Source: Parundibacterium terreum
Lineage (GTDB): Bacteria; Pseudomonadota; Gammaproteobacteria; Burkholderiales; Burkholderiaceae_D
Reading direction: 5' to 3'
Assembly: GCF_014636315.1 (NCBI RefSeq)
Contig: NZ_BMED01000005.1
Span: 186,001-250,000 of the forward strand
DNA: 64,000 bases
The notes under the pieces are model-generated. The model worked only from the letters and a program-made list of their open reading frames with translations, searched no databases and was not told the origin of the DNA. Shown here in pieces: positions 50,138 to 58,141 of this stretch. How positions within the stretch are numbered: the first letter of the stretch is position 1; the number at the start of each line of letters is the position of its first letter. A program made the translations under genes and the position numbers.

Positions 50138-52654
50138 TTACTCGGCTTTTTTCTGGTTGAAGCGTTCTACTTTCTCCCGGTTTTCCTTTTCCTGTCTTGC
50201 CGGCTGCGGGGCCGGCGCAGCGGGGGCTGGCATGGGTGCGGGCTGGGCGACCGGAGCAGGGCGCGGTACTTCCCTGCGTATCTCAGGAGCTGGTTCGCGG
50301 CGCTGTGGTTGAACCTGCGGCTGCGCCTGCTGAGGTGGCTGCGGTTGCGGTATTTCCTGCGCGCGCGCTACGGGCCTGGCCGGCATTGGTTGCGGCTGTT
50401 CTCCCCTGACCGGAGCCGCTGGCTGTGGTTGCACATGCTGAAAGCGGGCGGAGTTCTCTGCGGGATTGCCGCCTTGGTTGCGGGCTGCATCTCTTTGCGC
50501 GTCTCTTTGTACGTCTCGCATATCCCTCTGCGCGTCCCTCGGCTGCTCAACCGGCAGGTTTCCCCTGCCGTTGCGTTCCAATACCGGGCGATATTCCTGC
50601 CTGCTGTTTTCCCTCGGCGGTTGCGATACCTGAGGATTTGTTGCCGGTATTGCCGCTGCTGCCGGTGCCGCGGGTGATGGCAAGGATGACCGTGGCACAT
50701 TGCGTCCTGCGTCGTTGCCGGGCGTTTGCACTTGCTGCCTGTTGCCTGTATCAAAAGGCGCTGCGGTATTGCTCGGCCTTGGCACATTGCCGTTTACTTC
50801 CCGCGCCGGATTTTCCCTGAATTGGGGATTATTCCGGCCAGTGCCTGCCTCGGTATTGGCTGGCGCATTTTGTGGCCTGCGCTCGGCATCCAGGTAAGTG
50901 GGAACCGGCATGGTTTTGGGCTGATTGCCGCTGCTGTTTGGCGGCATATTTCCGAGCACCGTAGGTTGGGCAGGCATAGGAGCAGGGCGTTTTTCATTGA
51001 CGTCGTTCCTGCGCGCGTCGGGGCTGTGGCCTGCTACCAGCCTGACCGCGGATTGCTCAGGCATTGGAGACGGCTGGCGGCCGCGGCCTTCAGGTGCACC
51101 GAAATTGCCTGAGTTTCTTACACTGGAACCGGCATTGGACGGACCAGTATTCTGCTGCCTGACGAATGCCGGACCTACACCCGGAATGGTCGCGCCGGGA
51201 TGCTGGGCAAATTGCTGCGCCAGAGCATCCTGTCTGCCAGGCGCAACCGGGGGAGCAACCGTTGCCACGACCGGGCGCTGCATGAAGTGGGCGCCGGAGG
51301 GCATGCCTGCGGGTTTGGCGCCGCCCAGTATGCTTTCTTTTACCGGTGCAAACTGCGGTGCTGCAGTCGCTATCTCGGCCTTGCCGAATTCATTCGGGCG
51401 CAATGGACGGGCCATGGGACCCACTGACTGGCCCCGGACAAATGCTGCCGCCGGAACTGCCGTCACCGCGTTGGCGACGTGCTGGTTGATGTAAACGTTT
51501 TGCGTATTGTTGTTGATGGTGGTGCGATTGATAACTACAGTCTCATTGATCCTGTTGAAATAATGCGGGCTGGCATGGTAGCCGGGGCGATAGCTTTCAC
51601 CGGGGGCCAGTGGGAACCAGGCGACGCCGGGTCCGCGAGAGCGGCCGGAGGTAATGGAAAGCCCCACGCTGACGCCACTGCCACCACCGACAAAGGCGAC
51701 CAGTGCCGGCGCATATACCGGTCTGGTGTGCAATATCGGACCAGGCACCCAGCACCAGCGCGAATGAATCTGCGCCCATCTGCCGTAGTGGTAAGGGGCA
51801 AATCCCCATGGTGCATCGTCTATCCAGGTCCATCCCCAAGGTGCGACCCAGGTCCAGTGGCCGGTGCGGTAAGGCGACCAGCCGACGGCAATCACACGTG
51901 GCGCCCAGACCGCACCATATTCAGGGTCGTTGGTCCAGGTGCCATAGCTGTCCAGTTGTTCGTAACCGATGATTTCACGCGAAACGTAGCGGGCGGACGG
52001 CGAGGCTTCCTCCGCCCGGTCGCGGTCGCGTGCCCAGACATCAAAGCTGTCGTAAGGCGCTGCCGAGCCCAGCGCAGCTTGCGCCAGATTGGTGCCGGCG
52101 AAACGCATCTGCTCATTTTCATGCAGGGTCAGGCTATCGTTGTCGCCGTAGGCGATACCTATGCCCTGCCTGACAGTGACGGTGGTGGCACTGCCGTCTT
52201 CAGCCACGTTGAGCCTGTATTCACCGGGTTCCTGCACGATAAACGCCAGATTGGGTGTGTCGATTTCAATATTCTGGTCGCCGGGCAGTGAGCGCACTCT
52301 CAGGTTCAGGCTGCCCTGGCTGAGCTTCAGTTGCAGCATATTGTCGCTCAGGTCCAGAATGTTCACGCTGGTCATGCTTTCCAGGCGAACTGCGGTAGAA
52401 CCTACATGCAATTCAGCGCGAGCACCGCGGTCTGCCCAGACACTGTCGCCGGTGGTGAGCGGCCGGTTTGTTTCGGCGTAGGCCCATTGGTCGCTGGCTG
52501 CCGGAGCAAAGGTGACATTACCGCTGATATAGTTCAGGCGCGCCACCCGCCCTGGCGGATCTGATTGTGCATGGGCATTGCCCAGCGCAGAGAGCAGCAC
52601 TGCGGAGCAGGCCAGCACCCGGAGCAGGGTATTGGATGATGTAAAAAAAGTCAT
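50138..52654 (-). CDS. large exported FecR-domain protein with proline/glutamine-rich C-terminus
   Basis: An 838-residue protein started at the ATG at 52654 behind GGAGACGG; a frame extension to 52786 is not convincing. A signal peptide (LLRVLACSAVLLSALGNAHA) is followed by a FecR-type beta domain (about 25-200: VARLNYISGNVTFAPAASDQ, and SVWADRGARAELHVGSTAVR). Next comes a Trp/Tyr/Pro-rich region (GYEQLDSYGTWTNDPEYGAV, HWTWVAPWGWTWIDDAPWG) of the DUF6600 type. From about residue 430 on it is low-complexity sequence rich in Pro, Gln, Arg and Asn. FecR domains in true iron-signalling proteins pair with an ECF sigma factor and TonB receptor; neither is here, so this is a stand-alone surface or periplasmic protein. 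Function unknown. Confidence 0.82.
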   Translation of the reverse strand: MTFFTSSNTLLRVLACSAVLLSALGNAHAQSDPPGRVARLNYISGNVTFAPAASDQWAYAETNRPLTTGDSVWADRGARAELHVGSTAVRLESMTSVNILDLSDNMLQLKLSQGSLNLRVRSLPGDQNIEIDTPNLAFIVQEPGEYRLNVAEDGSATTVTVRQGIGIAYGDNDSLTLHENEQMRFAGTNLAQAALGSAAPYDSFDVWARDRDRAEEASPSARYVSREIIGYEQLDSYGTWTNDPEYGAVWAPRVIAVGWSPYRTGHWTWVAPWGWTWIDDAPWGFAPYHYGRWAQIHSRWCWVPGPILHTRPVYAPALVAFVGGGSGVSVGLSITSGRSRGPGVAWFPLAPGESYRPGYHASPHYFNRINETVVINRTTINNNTQNVYINQHVANAVTAVPAAAFVRGQSVGPMARPLRPNEFGKAEIATAAPQFAPVKESILGGAKPAGMPSGAHFMQRPVVATVAPPVAPGRQDALAQQFAQHPGATIPGVGPAFVRQQNTGPSNAGSSVRNSGNFGAPEGRGRQPSPMPEQSAVRLVAGHSPDARRNDVNEKRPAPMPAQPTVLGNMPPNSSGNQPKTMPVPTYLDAERRPQNAPANTEAGTGRNNPQFRENPAREVNGNVPRPSNTAAPFDTGNRQQVQTPGNDAGRNVPRSSLPSPAAPAAAAIPATNPQVSQPPRENSRQEYRPVLERNGRGNLPVEQPRDAQRDMRDVQRDAQRDAARNQGGNPAENSARFQHVQPQPAAPVRGEQPQPMPARPVARAQEIPQPQPPQQAQPQVQPQRREPAPEIRREVPRPAPVAQPAPMPAPAAPAPQPARQEKENREKVERFNQKKAE

Positions 52655-53158
52655 TTCCGTCTCCTGCCGTGGTTGGTTCCACGGCGTATTTGTCTTGATA
52701 ATAAGAGTTAACGCGTTGCCCGCCATTTGGGATGTTACTGAAATGTAAATGGAGTCGGCTTTTGTTACCGGCATAGGCAAGCGCACAGGCGTTAAGCATT
52801 CAACGTTGTCGACGTGGAAAGGTTGACCTGCCGGAGTCTGGATCGCCTACTGTGGCCGTCCCGGCTATCCTCGGCTATACAGCGCAGGCTAATTTTGTTA
52901 CACTTGCATCGCTGCTGATTGCATCCACATTCGGCCTAACGCAGGCGCCTGGTCAGGCATCAGGCAAGATACTCGGGCCGCTTCGAAGCGGCTTTTTTAT
53001 TCATGCGGCTTTTTCAGTGTCTGGAAAAGTGACGGCGCCGTGCTCTGCCCGTATCAGATAACGTAAATCCTTTAGAATATCGGTCTGCATATCAAACCAG
53101 CTGCGCTGTTGAAACGAAAAAGGTTTCAAGCTCAAGCGCCTAATTCAGGATACTTTTC
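52655..53158. other. intergenic region with a gene-less terminator
   Basis: A 504-bp stretch between the FecR-domain gene (minus) and ribBX (plus). No FMN riboswitch consensus is visible. It contains an isolated plus-strand terminator, listed next. Confidence 0.6.
52977..52998 (+). terminator. orphan intrinsic terminator upstream of ribBX
   Basis: GCCGCT (52977-52982), TCGA, AGCGGC (52987-52992), TTTTTT. It acts only on the plus strand. The nearest plus-strand gene upstream ends at 50,025, so the terminated transcript must start in the intergenic region: either a small RNA or an attenuated ribBX leader. A second small hairpin GCCTG/CAGGC lies just before it. Confidence 0.75.
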
Positions 53159-54274
53159 ATGAGCATGTCAAATACCAAAGAAATCGTCGAAGAGCTACGC
53201 GCTGGCCGCATGGTCATCCTGGTGGATGAAGAAGACCGCGAGAACGAGGGCGATCTGGTGCTGGCTGCCGAATTTGTCACGCCAGAGGCGATCAACTTCA
53301 TGGCCAAGTTCGGGCGCGGCCTGATTTGTCTGACACTGACCGAAGAGCGTTGCGACCAGCTTAACCTGGCGATGATGACCAGCCGTAACGGCACATCATA
53401 CGGCACCAATTTCACGGTATCGATAGAGGCTGCCGAGGGTGTGACTACCGGTATCTCTGCCGCTGACCGTGCGCGCACGATACAGGTGGCGGTAGCCAAA
53501 AATGCCAAGGCCAGCGATATCGTGCAGCCCGGCCACATCTTTCCTTTGAAAGCGCAAAAAGGCGGAGTCCTGATGCGTGCCGGCCATACCGAAGCAGGCT
53601 GCGACCTGGCTGATCTGGCTGGCCTGACCCCTGCTGCCGTCATTTGCGAGATCATGAAGGACGACGGCACCATGGCAAGGCTGCCGGACTTGATGGAATT
53701 TGCCAAGGAACACGGCCTGAAGATAGGCACCATTGCCGACCTGATCCACTATCGCAGCCAGAACGAGAGTATCGTTGAACGTATTGCGGAGCGCGACATG
53801 CAAACCATGCATGGCAGCTTCAAGGCCATTGTGTATCGCGACAAGCCTAGCGGTTCTGCCCATCTGGCGCTGGTACATGGGAATATCACCCGAGGCACGG
53901 AAGCGCTGGTGCGCGTGCATCAGCCGGTATCCATCTTGGATCTACTGGAAAGCGAAGTCACTACGCATTCGTGGAATGTCTCTTCTGCGATGGCTGCGAT
54001 CAAGGCTTCCGAGGCCGGTGTGATCGTCCTGCTCAATTGCGAAGAGTCGGCAGAGCAGATGTTTGAACAATTCAAGGCACTGAGCACGCCGGAATCCCGC
54101 CCACAGGGCCGTGCAGCGCGCATGGATTTGCGTAACTACGGCATAGGCGCTCAGATATTGAAAGACGTTGGCGTTTGCAGGATGAAATTGCTGGCCAATC
54201 CGCGCAAAATGCCGTCGATGACAGGTTTTGATCTGGAAGTAACAAGTTACTTTGATAAACCTTGCGGCGAGTAA
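53159..54274 (+). CDS. ribBX: RibBX: 3,4-dihydroxy-2-butanone 4-phosphate synthase with degenerate GTP cyclohydrolase II domain
   Basis: A 371-residue protein. The N-terminal RibB domain (1-205) is complete: DEEDRENEGDLVLAAEFVTP with the metal-binding acidic residues and RAGHTEAGCDLADLAG for ribulose 5-phosphate. It makes the four-carbon unit of riboflavin. The C-terminal part is homologous to GTP cyclohydrolase II but lacks the zinc site: where RibA reads C-x2-GD...C-x-C, this one has RVHQPVSILDLLESEVTTHS with no cysteine. Such proteins were described as RibBX in proteobacteria and need a separate RibA elsewhere. The C-terminal domain may be structural or regulatory. It heads the ribBX-ribH-nusB unit. 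Confidence 0.9.
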   Translation: MSMSNTKEIVEELRAGRMVILVDEEDRENEGDLVLAAEFVTPEAINFMAKFGRGLICLTLTEERCDQLNLAMMTSRNGTSYGTNFTVSIEAAEGVTTGISAADRARTIQVAVAKNAKASDIVQPGHIFPLKAQKGGVLMRAGHTEAGCDLADLAGLTPAAVICEIMKDDGTMARLPDLMEFAKEHGLKIGTIADLIHYRSQNESIVERIAERDMQTMHGSFKAIVYRDKPSGSAHLALVHGNITRGTEALVRVHQPVSILDLLESEVTTHSWNVSSAMAAIKASEAGVIVLLNCEESAEQMFEQFKALSTPESRPQGRAARMDLRNYGIGAQILKDVGVCRMKLLANPRKMPSMTGFDLEVTSYFDKPCGE

Positions 54275-54374
54275 AATCGAAAGTTACAAGAAGTGCTCTG
54301 CGCTGCTTTTGTTGCTGCTAAATAAATAAACAAATTAAACCCCTATCAGGCGCCGCGGCGCAAGCGAGAACATC

Positions 54375-54872
54375 ATGACTGTTGGACACTACGAATCAAA
54401 TTTTGACGGCGCAGGCGTGCGTATCGGTATCGTGCAAGCGCGTTTTAATGAAAAAGTCGGCGCTGGCCTGCTGTCTGCCTGTCTGGCTGAGCTGGCGAAG
54501 CTGGGCGTGCTGAATGAAGACATTCTTCACGTGACGGTTCCAGGCGCGCTGGAAGTGCCTCTGGCGCTGCAAAAGCTGGCTGAAACGCATCAGTTCGATG
54601 CCTTGATCGCGCTGGGCGCGGTGATCCGTGGTGAAACTTACCACTTTGAGCTGGTTTCCAATGAATCCGGCGCCGGCATTACCCGCGTTGGCCTGGATTT
54701 CGGCCTGCCGGTCGCCAATGCCATCCTGACTACGGAAAACGATGAGCAGGCTGAAGTGCGCATGACAGAGAAGGGTGCTGACGCGGCCCGTGTTGCAGTG
54801 GAAATGGCCAACCTGACTCTTGCACTGGAAGAGCTGGCAGAATCCACTGAAGACGGCAATTACGACGCCTAA
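54375..54872 (+). CDS. ribH: 6,7-dimethyl-8-ribityllumazine synthase
   Basis: A 165-residue enzyme joining the RibB product with the pyrimidine precursor, penultimate step to riboflavin. IGIVQARFNEKVGAGLL begins the fold; VPGALEVPLALQKLA and LGAVIRGETYHFELVSNESG hold the substrate-binding loop and the active-site His. Members assemble into pentamers or 60-mers. It lies 100 bp after ribBX and 51 bp before nusB. Confidence 0.96.
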   Translation: MTVGHYESNFDGAGVRIGIVQARFNEKVGAGLLSACLAELAKLGVLNEDILHVTVPGALEVPLALQKLAETHQFDALIALGAVIRGETYHFELVSNESGAGITRVGLDFGLPVANAILTTENDEQAEVRMTEKGADAARVAVEMANLTLALEELAESTEDGNYDA

Positions 54873-54923
54873 GTACGACGAAGATGCCTTAGGGCATCTG
54901 AAAACGAGTTTTTTGAGAATATT

Positions 54924-55388
54924 ATGACAACAAAAACCCAACACGCCAATCCTAGCAAGAGTCGCTCGCCAAGGCATCGCGCGCGTGAATTCGCGCTGCA
55001 AGGCCTGTATCAATGGTTGCTGAACAACGAAGATGCAGGCGCGATTGAAGCCCATATTCGCGAAGCGCATGGATTCGATAAGGCTGACAGGGAGCATTTC
55101 GATTCCTTGCTACATGGCAGCATCAAGCAATCGCTGGAATTGCGCGAAGACATCACGCCGCTGATCGACCGCAAGATTTCCGAATTGTCGCCGGTAGAGC
55201 ACGCAGCCTTGCTGATCGGCACGTATGAATTAAAAAATCATATAGAAATCCCATACCGTGTTGTGATCAACGAAGCGGTCGAGCTGACCAAGTCTTTCGG
55301 CGGCCTGGATGGGCACAAATACGTCAATGGCGTGCTGGACAAGGTCGCCGCCAAGTTGCGTGCCACTGAAATAGGTGCCGGCAAATAA
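54924..55388 (+). CDS. nusB: transcription antitermination factor NusB
   Basis: A 154-residue all-helical RNA-binding protein that, with NusE (S10), prevents premature termination in rRNA operons. RHRAREFALQGLYQWLLNNE and ELSPVEHAALLIGTYELKNH with VVINEAVELTKSFGGLDGHK and YVNGVLDKVAAKLR match the family end to end. The N-terminal 17 residues are a short basic extension. A terminator follows. Confidence 0.96.
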   Translation: MTTKTQHANPSKSRSPRHRAREFALQGLYQWLLNNEDAGAIEAHIREAHGFDKADREHFDSLLHGSIKQSLELREDITPLIDRKISELSPVEHAALLIGTYELKNHIEIPYRVVINEAVELTKSFGGLDGHKYVNGVLDKVAAKLRATEIGAGK

Positions 55389-55422
55389 GCCTACACACTA
55401 TACATATAGCGAATCAAGTCAG

Positions 55423-55460
55423 CCGCCTTTTTCCTTTGCCGGAAACAAGGCGGTTTTTTT
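55423..55460 (+). terminator. intrinsic terminator after nusB
   Basis: CCGCCTT (55423-55429) and AAGGCGG (55447-55453), with a 17-base loop, followed by seven T. It ends 22 bp before the aminotransferase start and so could reduce its read-through expression. Confidence 0.8.
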
Positions 55461-55481
55461 ATACAACGTGAACCGATAAAT

Positions 55482-56645
55482 ATGGAAAACAATCTCGCAT
55501 CCAGGCTGCAGCACATTGCGCCTTTTCACGTGATGGAGTTGATGAAGATGGCCGCTGCGCTGGAAGCCCAGGGCCGGCATATCATCCACATGGGCATAGG
55601 TGAACCTGATTTTACGGCACCGCAGCCCGTGATAGACGCCGCCGCCAGGGCGATGGCGGACGGGCGCCTGCAATATACGTCGGCCCTGGGTGTGCCTGCG
55701 TTGCGCGAGGCGATATCGGCTTATTATCAGCGCGTGTATGGTTTGCAGGTGCCGGCATCCCGCATCATTGTTACTGCAGGTGCATCCGCGGCCTTGTTGC
55801 TGGCCTGCGCGGCGCTGGTGCAGCCCGGTAGCGAAGTCCTGATGCCGGATCCTTGCTATCCATGCAACCGCCACTTCGTTGCCGCTTTTGAGGGCAGGGC
55901 TGCGCTGGTGCCGAGCGGCCCCGAGCATCGCTTCCAGTTGTCGAACCAGATGGTGCGCCGTCATTGGACAGAGGCGACTGCAGGTGTCTTGCTGGCCTCG
56001 CCTTCCAACCCTACCGGTACGTCGATAGCCGCCGACGAGTTGGCAAAAATCATCGCCACCGTCAAGGAGAAGGGCGGCTTCACGATAGTTGATGAAATCT
56101 ACCAGGGGCTGTCATATGATGCAGTGCCGGTTTCTGCCTTGTCGCTGGACGATGATGTGGTCGTCATCAACAGCTTCAGCAAGTACTTCAATATGACGGG
56201 CTGGCGCCTGGGCTGGCTGGTGGTGCCTGAGCGCATCGTGCCGCAGATGGAAAAGCTGGCGCAGAACTTGTTTATTTGTCCTTCTTCAGTGGCGCAGTAT
56301 GCCGCCATCGCCTGCTTTTCTGACGAAGCCATTGCCATCTATGAGCAACGCAAGCAGGAGTTCAGGCGCCGGCGCGATTTTATCGTGCCTGCCTTGCGCG
56401 ATCTCGGGTTCTCGGTGCCGGTAATGCCGGACGGTGCATTCTATGTGTATGCCGATTGCTCTGGACTGACTGACGATGCGGACCAGTTTACCCGTGACCT
56501 GCTGAATGAGGCAGGCGTGGTGCTGGTGCCCGGCCTGGATTTTGGCCCCTACACCGCACACAGCTATATCCGGCTCTCGTATGCGACTTCAATGGATAAT
56601 TTGCAGGAAGCGGTTGCGCGGATCGCGAAATTCCTCAAGCGCTGA
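55482..56645 (+). CDS. class I PLP-dependent aminotransferase
   Basis: A 387-residue fold-type I aminotransferase. Conserved pieces: IHMGIGEPDFTAPQPVID, VTAGASAALLLACAALV, SPSNPTGTSIAADELA, the PLP-binding Lys in NSFSKYFNMTGWRLGWLVVP, and the carboxylate Arg in SYIRLSYATSM near the end. The fold cannot separate aspartate, alanine/valine or aromatic specificity; I leave it unnamed. Its place after nusB is common in Burkholderiales. It converges with the lytic transglycosylase gene across a bidirectional terminator. Confidence 0.9.
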   Translation: MENNLASRLQHIAPFHVMELMKMAAALEAQGRHIIHMGIGEPDFTAPQPVIDAAARAMADGRLQYTSALGVPALREAISAYYQRVYGLQVPASRIIVTAGASAALLLACAALVQPGSEVLMPDPCYPCNRHFVAAFEGRAALVPSGPEHRFQLSNQMVRRHWTEATAGVLLASPSNPTGTSIAADELAKIIATVKEKGGFTIVDEIYQGLSYDAVPVSALSLDDDVVVINSFSKYFNMTGWRLGWLVVPERIVPQMEKLAQNLFICPSSVAQYAAIACFSDEAIAIYEQRKQEFRRRRDFIVPALRDLGFSVPVMPDGAFYVYADCSGLTDDADQFTRDLLNEAGVVLVPGLDFGPYTAHSYIRLSYATSMDNLQEAVARIAKFLKR

Positions 56646-56660
56646 CAAATTCTGGACGAA

Positions 56661-56694
56661 AAAAAGCCGCCTGGATGAAGCAGGCGGCTTTTTT
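56661..56694 (+). terminator. bidirectional intrinsic terminator
   Basis: GCCGCCTG (56666-56673) / CAGGCGGC (56681-56688) with a 7-base loop, A-run left and T-run right. It serves the convergent aminotransferase and transglycosylase genes. Confidence 0.9.
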
Positions 56695-56704
56695 ATGTGC
56701 TGTA

Positions 56705-57652
56705 TCAGAGCTTTGCGACTTGCTCCGGATTATGCAGCTCAGTCGCAGTCGTCTTCATGTCGATGACTGCCTCCGGCTTGCGCACTTCCTGCGGACGAGG
56801 AGCCGCGGCAGGGGCAACGAAGGTAGGCACGTTCTTGCCGGTCGCAACATCTTTCAGACGGCGGTATTCAGCCAGTACGCGGCTGCCGTAGCCGGAATCG
56901 TTTTCAAAGGCAGCGGCGCCGACATACAGTTTCAAACCGGCTTCCACCGAGCCGCCACGCGAAACATAGTCCTTCAGTATCAGTGCGCCAACCTTGATAT
57001 TTGCTACCGGGTTCAATGCAGCCTTGATGCCACCCAGGTCTTCAAATTTCTCCTGGTGCACTTTGGACATGACTTGCATCAAGCCTTGCGCGCCTACCGG
57101 GCTTTCCGCGAACGGATTCAGGCCGGATTCTATTGCCATGACCGACAGGATCAGCAAAGGATCCAGTTTGATTTCCTTGGCTGTCAGATAGGCTGCAGAA
57201 ACCAGCATATCGGTCGCATCGCCGGCAACGCGGTAGCGTTTTGCCAGCCAGTTGGTAACCCATTGCTGCTGGCGTTGCGTGCCCAGCATCTTGCTGTCTT
57301 CTTCGCTCACGCCTTTTTTATCAGCGACTGTGCTTGCTTGTGCTGTCTGTTGCGACGTGGCCATCAGCATCGCGAGGCTTGGCGGCGGTGGTACATCTTC
57401 TTCTTGTGCCGCTTCTTCAGCAATGGTGAAGGGCGACAAAGCTTTAAATTTTTCGGCCAGGTCAGGTTTGATAAACATGAGGCCTAAGGCAGTGATAGCT
57501 GCTACACCTAGTATCATCAACAGGTGATGAATGGTGGTGATGAACCCGTTTTTTGTGTCTTTTGCAAAAATGCTAAAAGCTTTGGTCATGCTGGTCTTGC
57601 CGGCGGCCGATAGGCTGCCTTGTTGTACTGCTAAAATGAAACGTTGAAACAT
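56705..57652 (-). CDS. membrane-anchored lytic transglycosylase
   Basis: A 315-residue protein started at the ATG at 57652 behind AGGAGG; a frame extension to 57703 is not needed. There is no cleavable signal peptide; instead an about 43-residue cytoplasmic head precedes a single transmembrane helix (LLMILGVAAITALGLMFI, about 44-61), so it should be anchored in the inner membrane with the rest in the periplasm. The lysozyme-like SLT domain (about 155-255) has the catalytic Glu in LSVMAIESGLNPFAESPVGAQ followed by GLMQVM. The Pro/Ala-rich tail is variable. It cleaves peptidoglycan strands with 1,6-anhydro ends. The linker (about 85-130) is acidic and Pro-rich. Confidence 0.87.
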   Translation of the reverse strand: MFQRFILAVQQGSLSAAGKTSMTKAFSIFAKDTKNGFITTIHHLLMILGVAAITALGLMFIKPDLAEKFKALSPFTIAEEAAQEEDVPPPPSLAMLMATSQQTAQASTVADKKGVSEEDSKMLGTQRQQQWVTNWLAKRYRVAGDATDMLVSAAYLTAKEIKLDPLLILSVMAIESGLNPFAESPVGAQGLMQVMSKVHQEKFEDLGGIKAALNPVANIKVGALILKDYVSRGGSVEAGLKLYVGAAAFENDSGYGSRVLAEYRRLKDVATGKNVPTFVAPAAAPRPQEVRKPEAVIDMKTTATELHNPEQVAKL

Positions 57653-57739
57653 GTTACCTCCTGAATGCTCGCGGCACGTGCGGATTCCTTTGCAGGAAAA
57701 CAAATATGCAGATACTGGACCTACCGCGAATCAGTACAT

Positions 57740-57838
57740 CGTTTGATGTCGCATGGTGCGATCGTCAAACGCCGGAGTTGTTTGCTATGTTGGCGGGTTG
57801 GCTCCTAAAGGCCTGACCTGCGGCAAACAACTTTTTTT
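57740..57838 (+). ncRNA. candidate small RNA with intrinsic terminator
   Basis: Two hairpins in a row followed by a T-run, all on the plus strand, with no open reading frame. Hairpin 1 (57740-57771): outer stem CGTTTGA/TCAAACG, inner stem TCGCA/TGCGA, loop TGG. Hairpin 2 (57777-57831): 9-bp perfect stem GTTGTTTGC/GCAAACAAC closing a 37-base internal region, then TTTTTTT. The nearest plus-strand gene upstream ends at 56,645 behind its own terminator. So this terminator needs a transcript of its own, from a promoter not clearly identified (before about 57,740). No known RNA family is recognised. Confidence 0.45.
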
Positions 57839-58053
57839 CGGGGATAAGGCAGACGCCTTGTGAAAACAATCCTTAAAATGTTATGTGGGGCCCGAACCCC
57901 TTGAATGATGTTACCGTGTGGCGTTACTTTCTTTGTTCGAAAGCCGCGGAAGTTAAGTACCTCTTCATCAAGTTGGGCGAATTGTAGGGGCGGTTTTATA
58001 TCAAGTCAATACTATAAAATGTAATCGTTATTACTTTTGGATCTTAAAAACTC

Positions 58054-58068
58054 TGCTGCGACGCAGCA
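58054..58068 (+). promoter_or_regulatory. palindrome upstream of ubiD
   Basis: TGCTGCG (58054-58060), A, CGCAGCA (58062-58068): a perfect 7-bp dyad 73 bp before the ubiD start and 35 bp after a TATAAA hexamer, hence a possible operator. The regulator is unknown. Confidence 0.35.
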
Positions 58069-58141
58069 AAGCTTAATAAAATCAAGCACTTGCCTGACAT
58101 ATTTACATTAACAAATTCATACCGTAAAAAAGCTAAAAAAT

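Larger units (their letters stand above)
57653..58141. other. 489-bp intergenic region with structured RNA candidate
   Basis: Region between the transglycosylase gene (minus) and ubiD (plus). It holds the hairpin pair plus T-run at 57740-57838, a GGGGCCCGAACCCC mini-hairpin near 57,890, a TATAAA hexamer at 58013-58018 and the palindrome at 58054-58068. Confidence 0.6.

Noticed and set aside
50138..51400. Proline-rich 3' half of the FecR-domain gene as a sequence artefact or separate gene
   Set aside because: The frame is open without break from the signal peptide, and the low complexity is at the protein level only, so one gene is the simplest reading.
52852..53061. 69-codon frame upstream of ribBX
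   Set aside because: It reads straight through the intrinsic terminator at 52977-52998 and has no ribosome-binding site or family features.
52800..53158. FMN riboswitch before ribBX
   Set aside because: The conserved RFN elements were looked for by eye and not found; only hairpins and a terminator are present.
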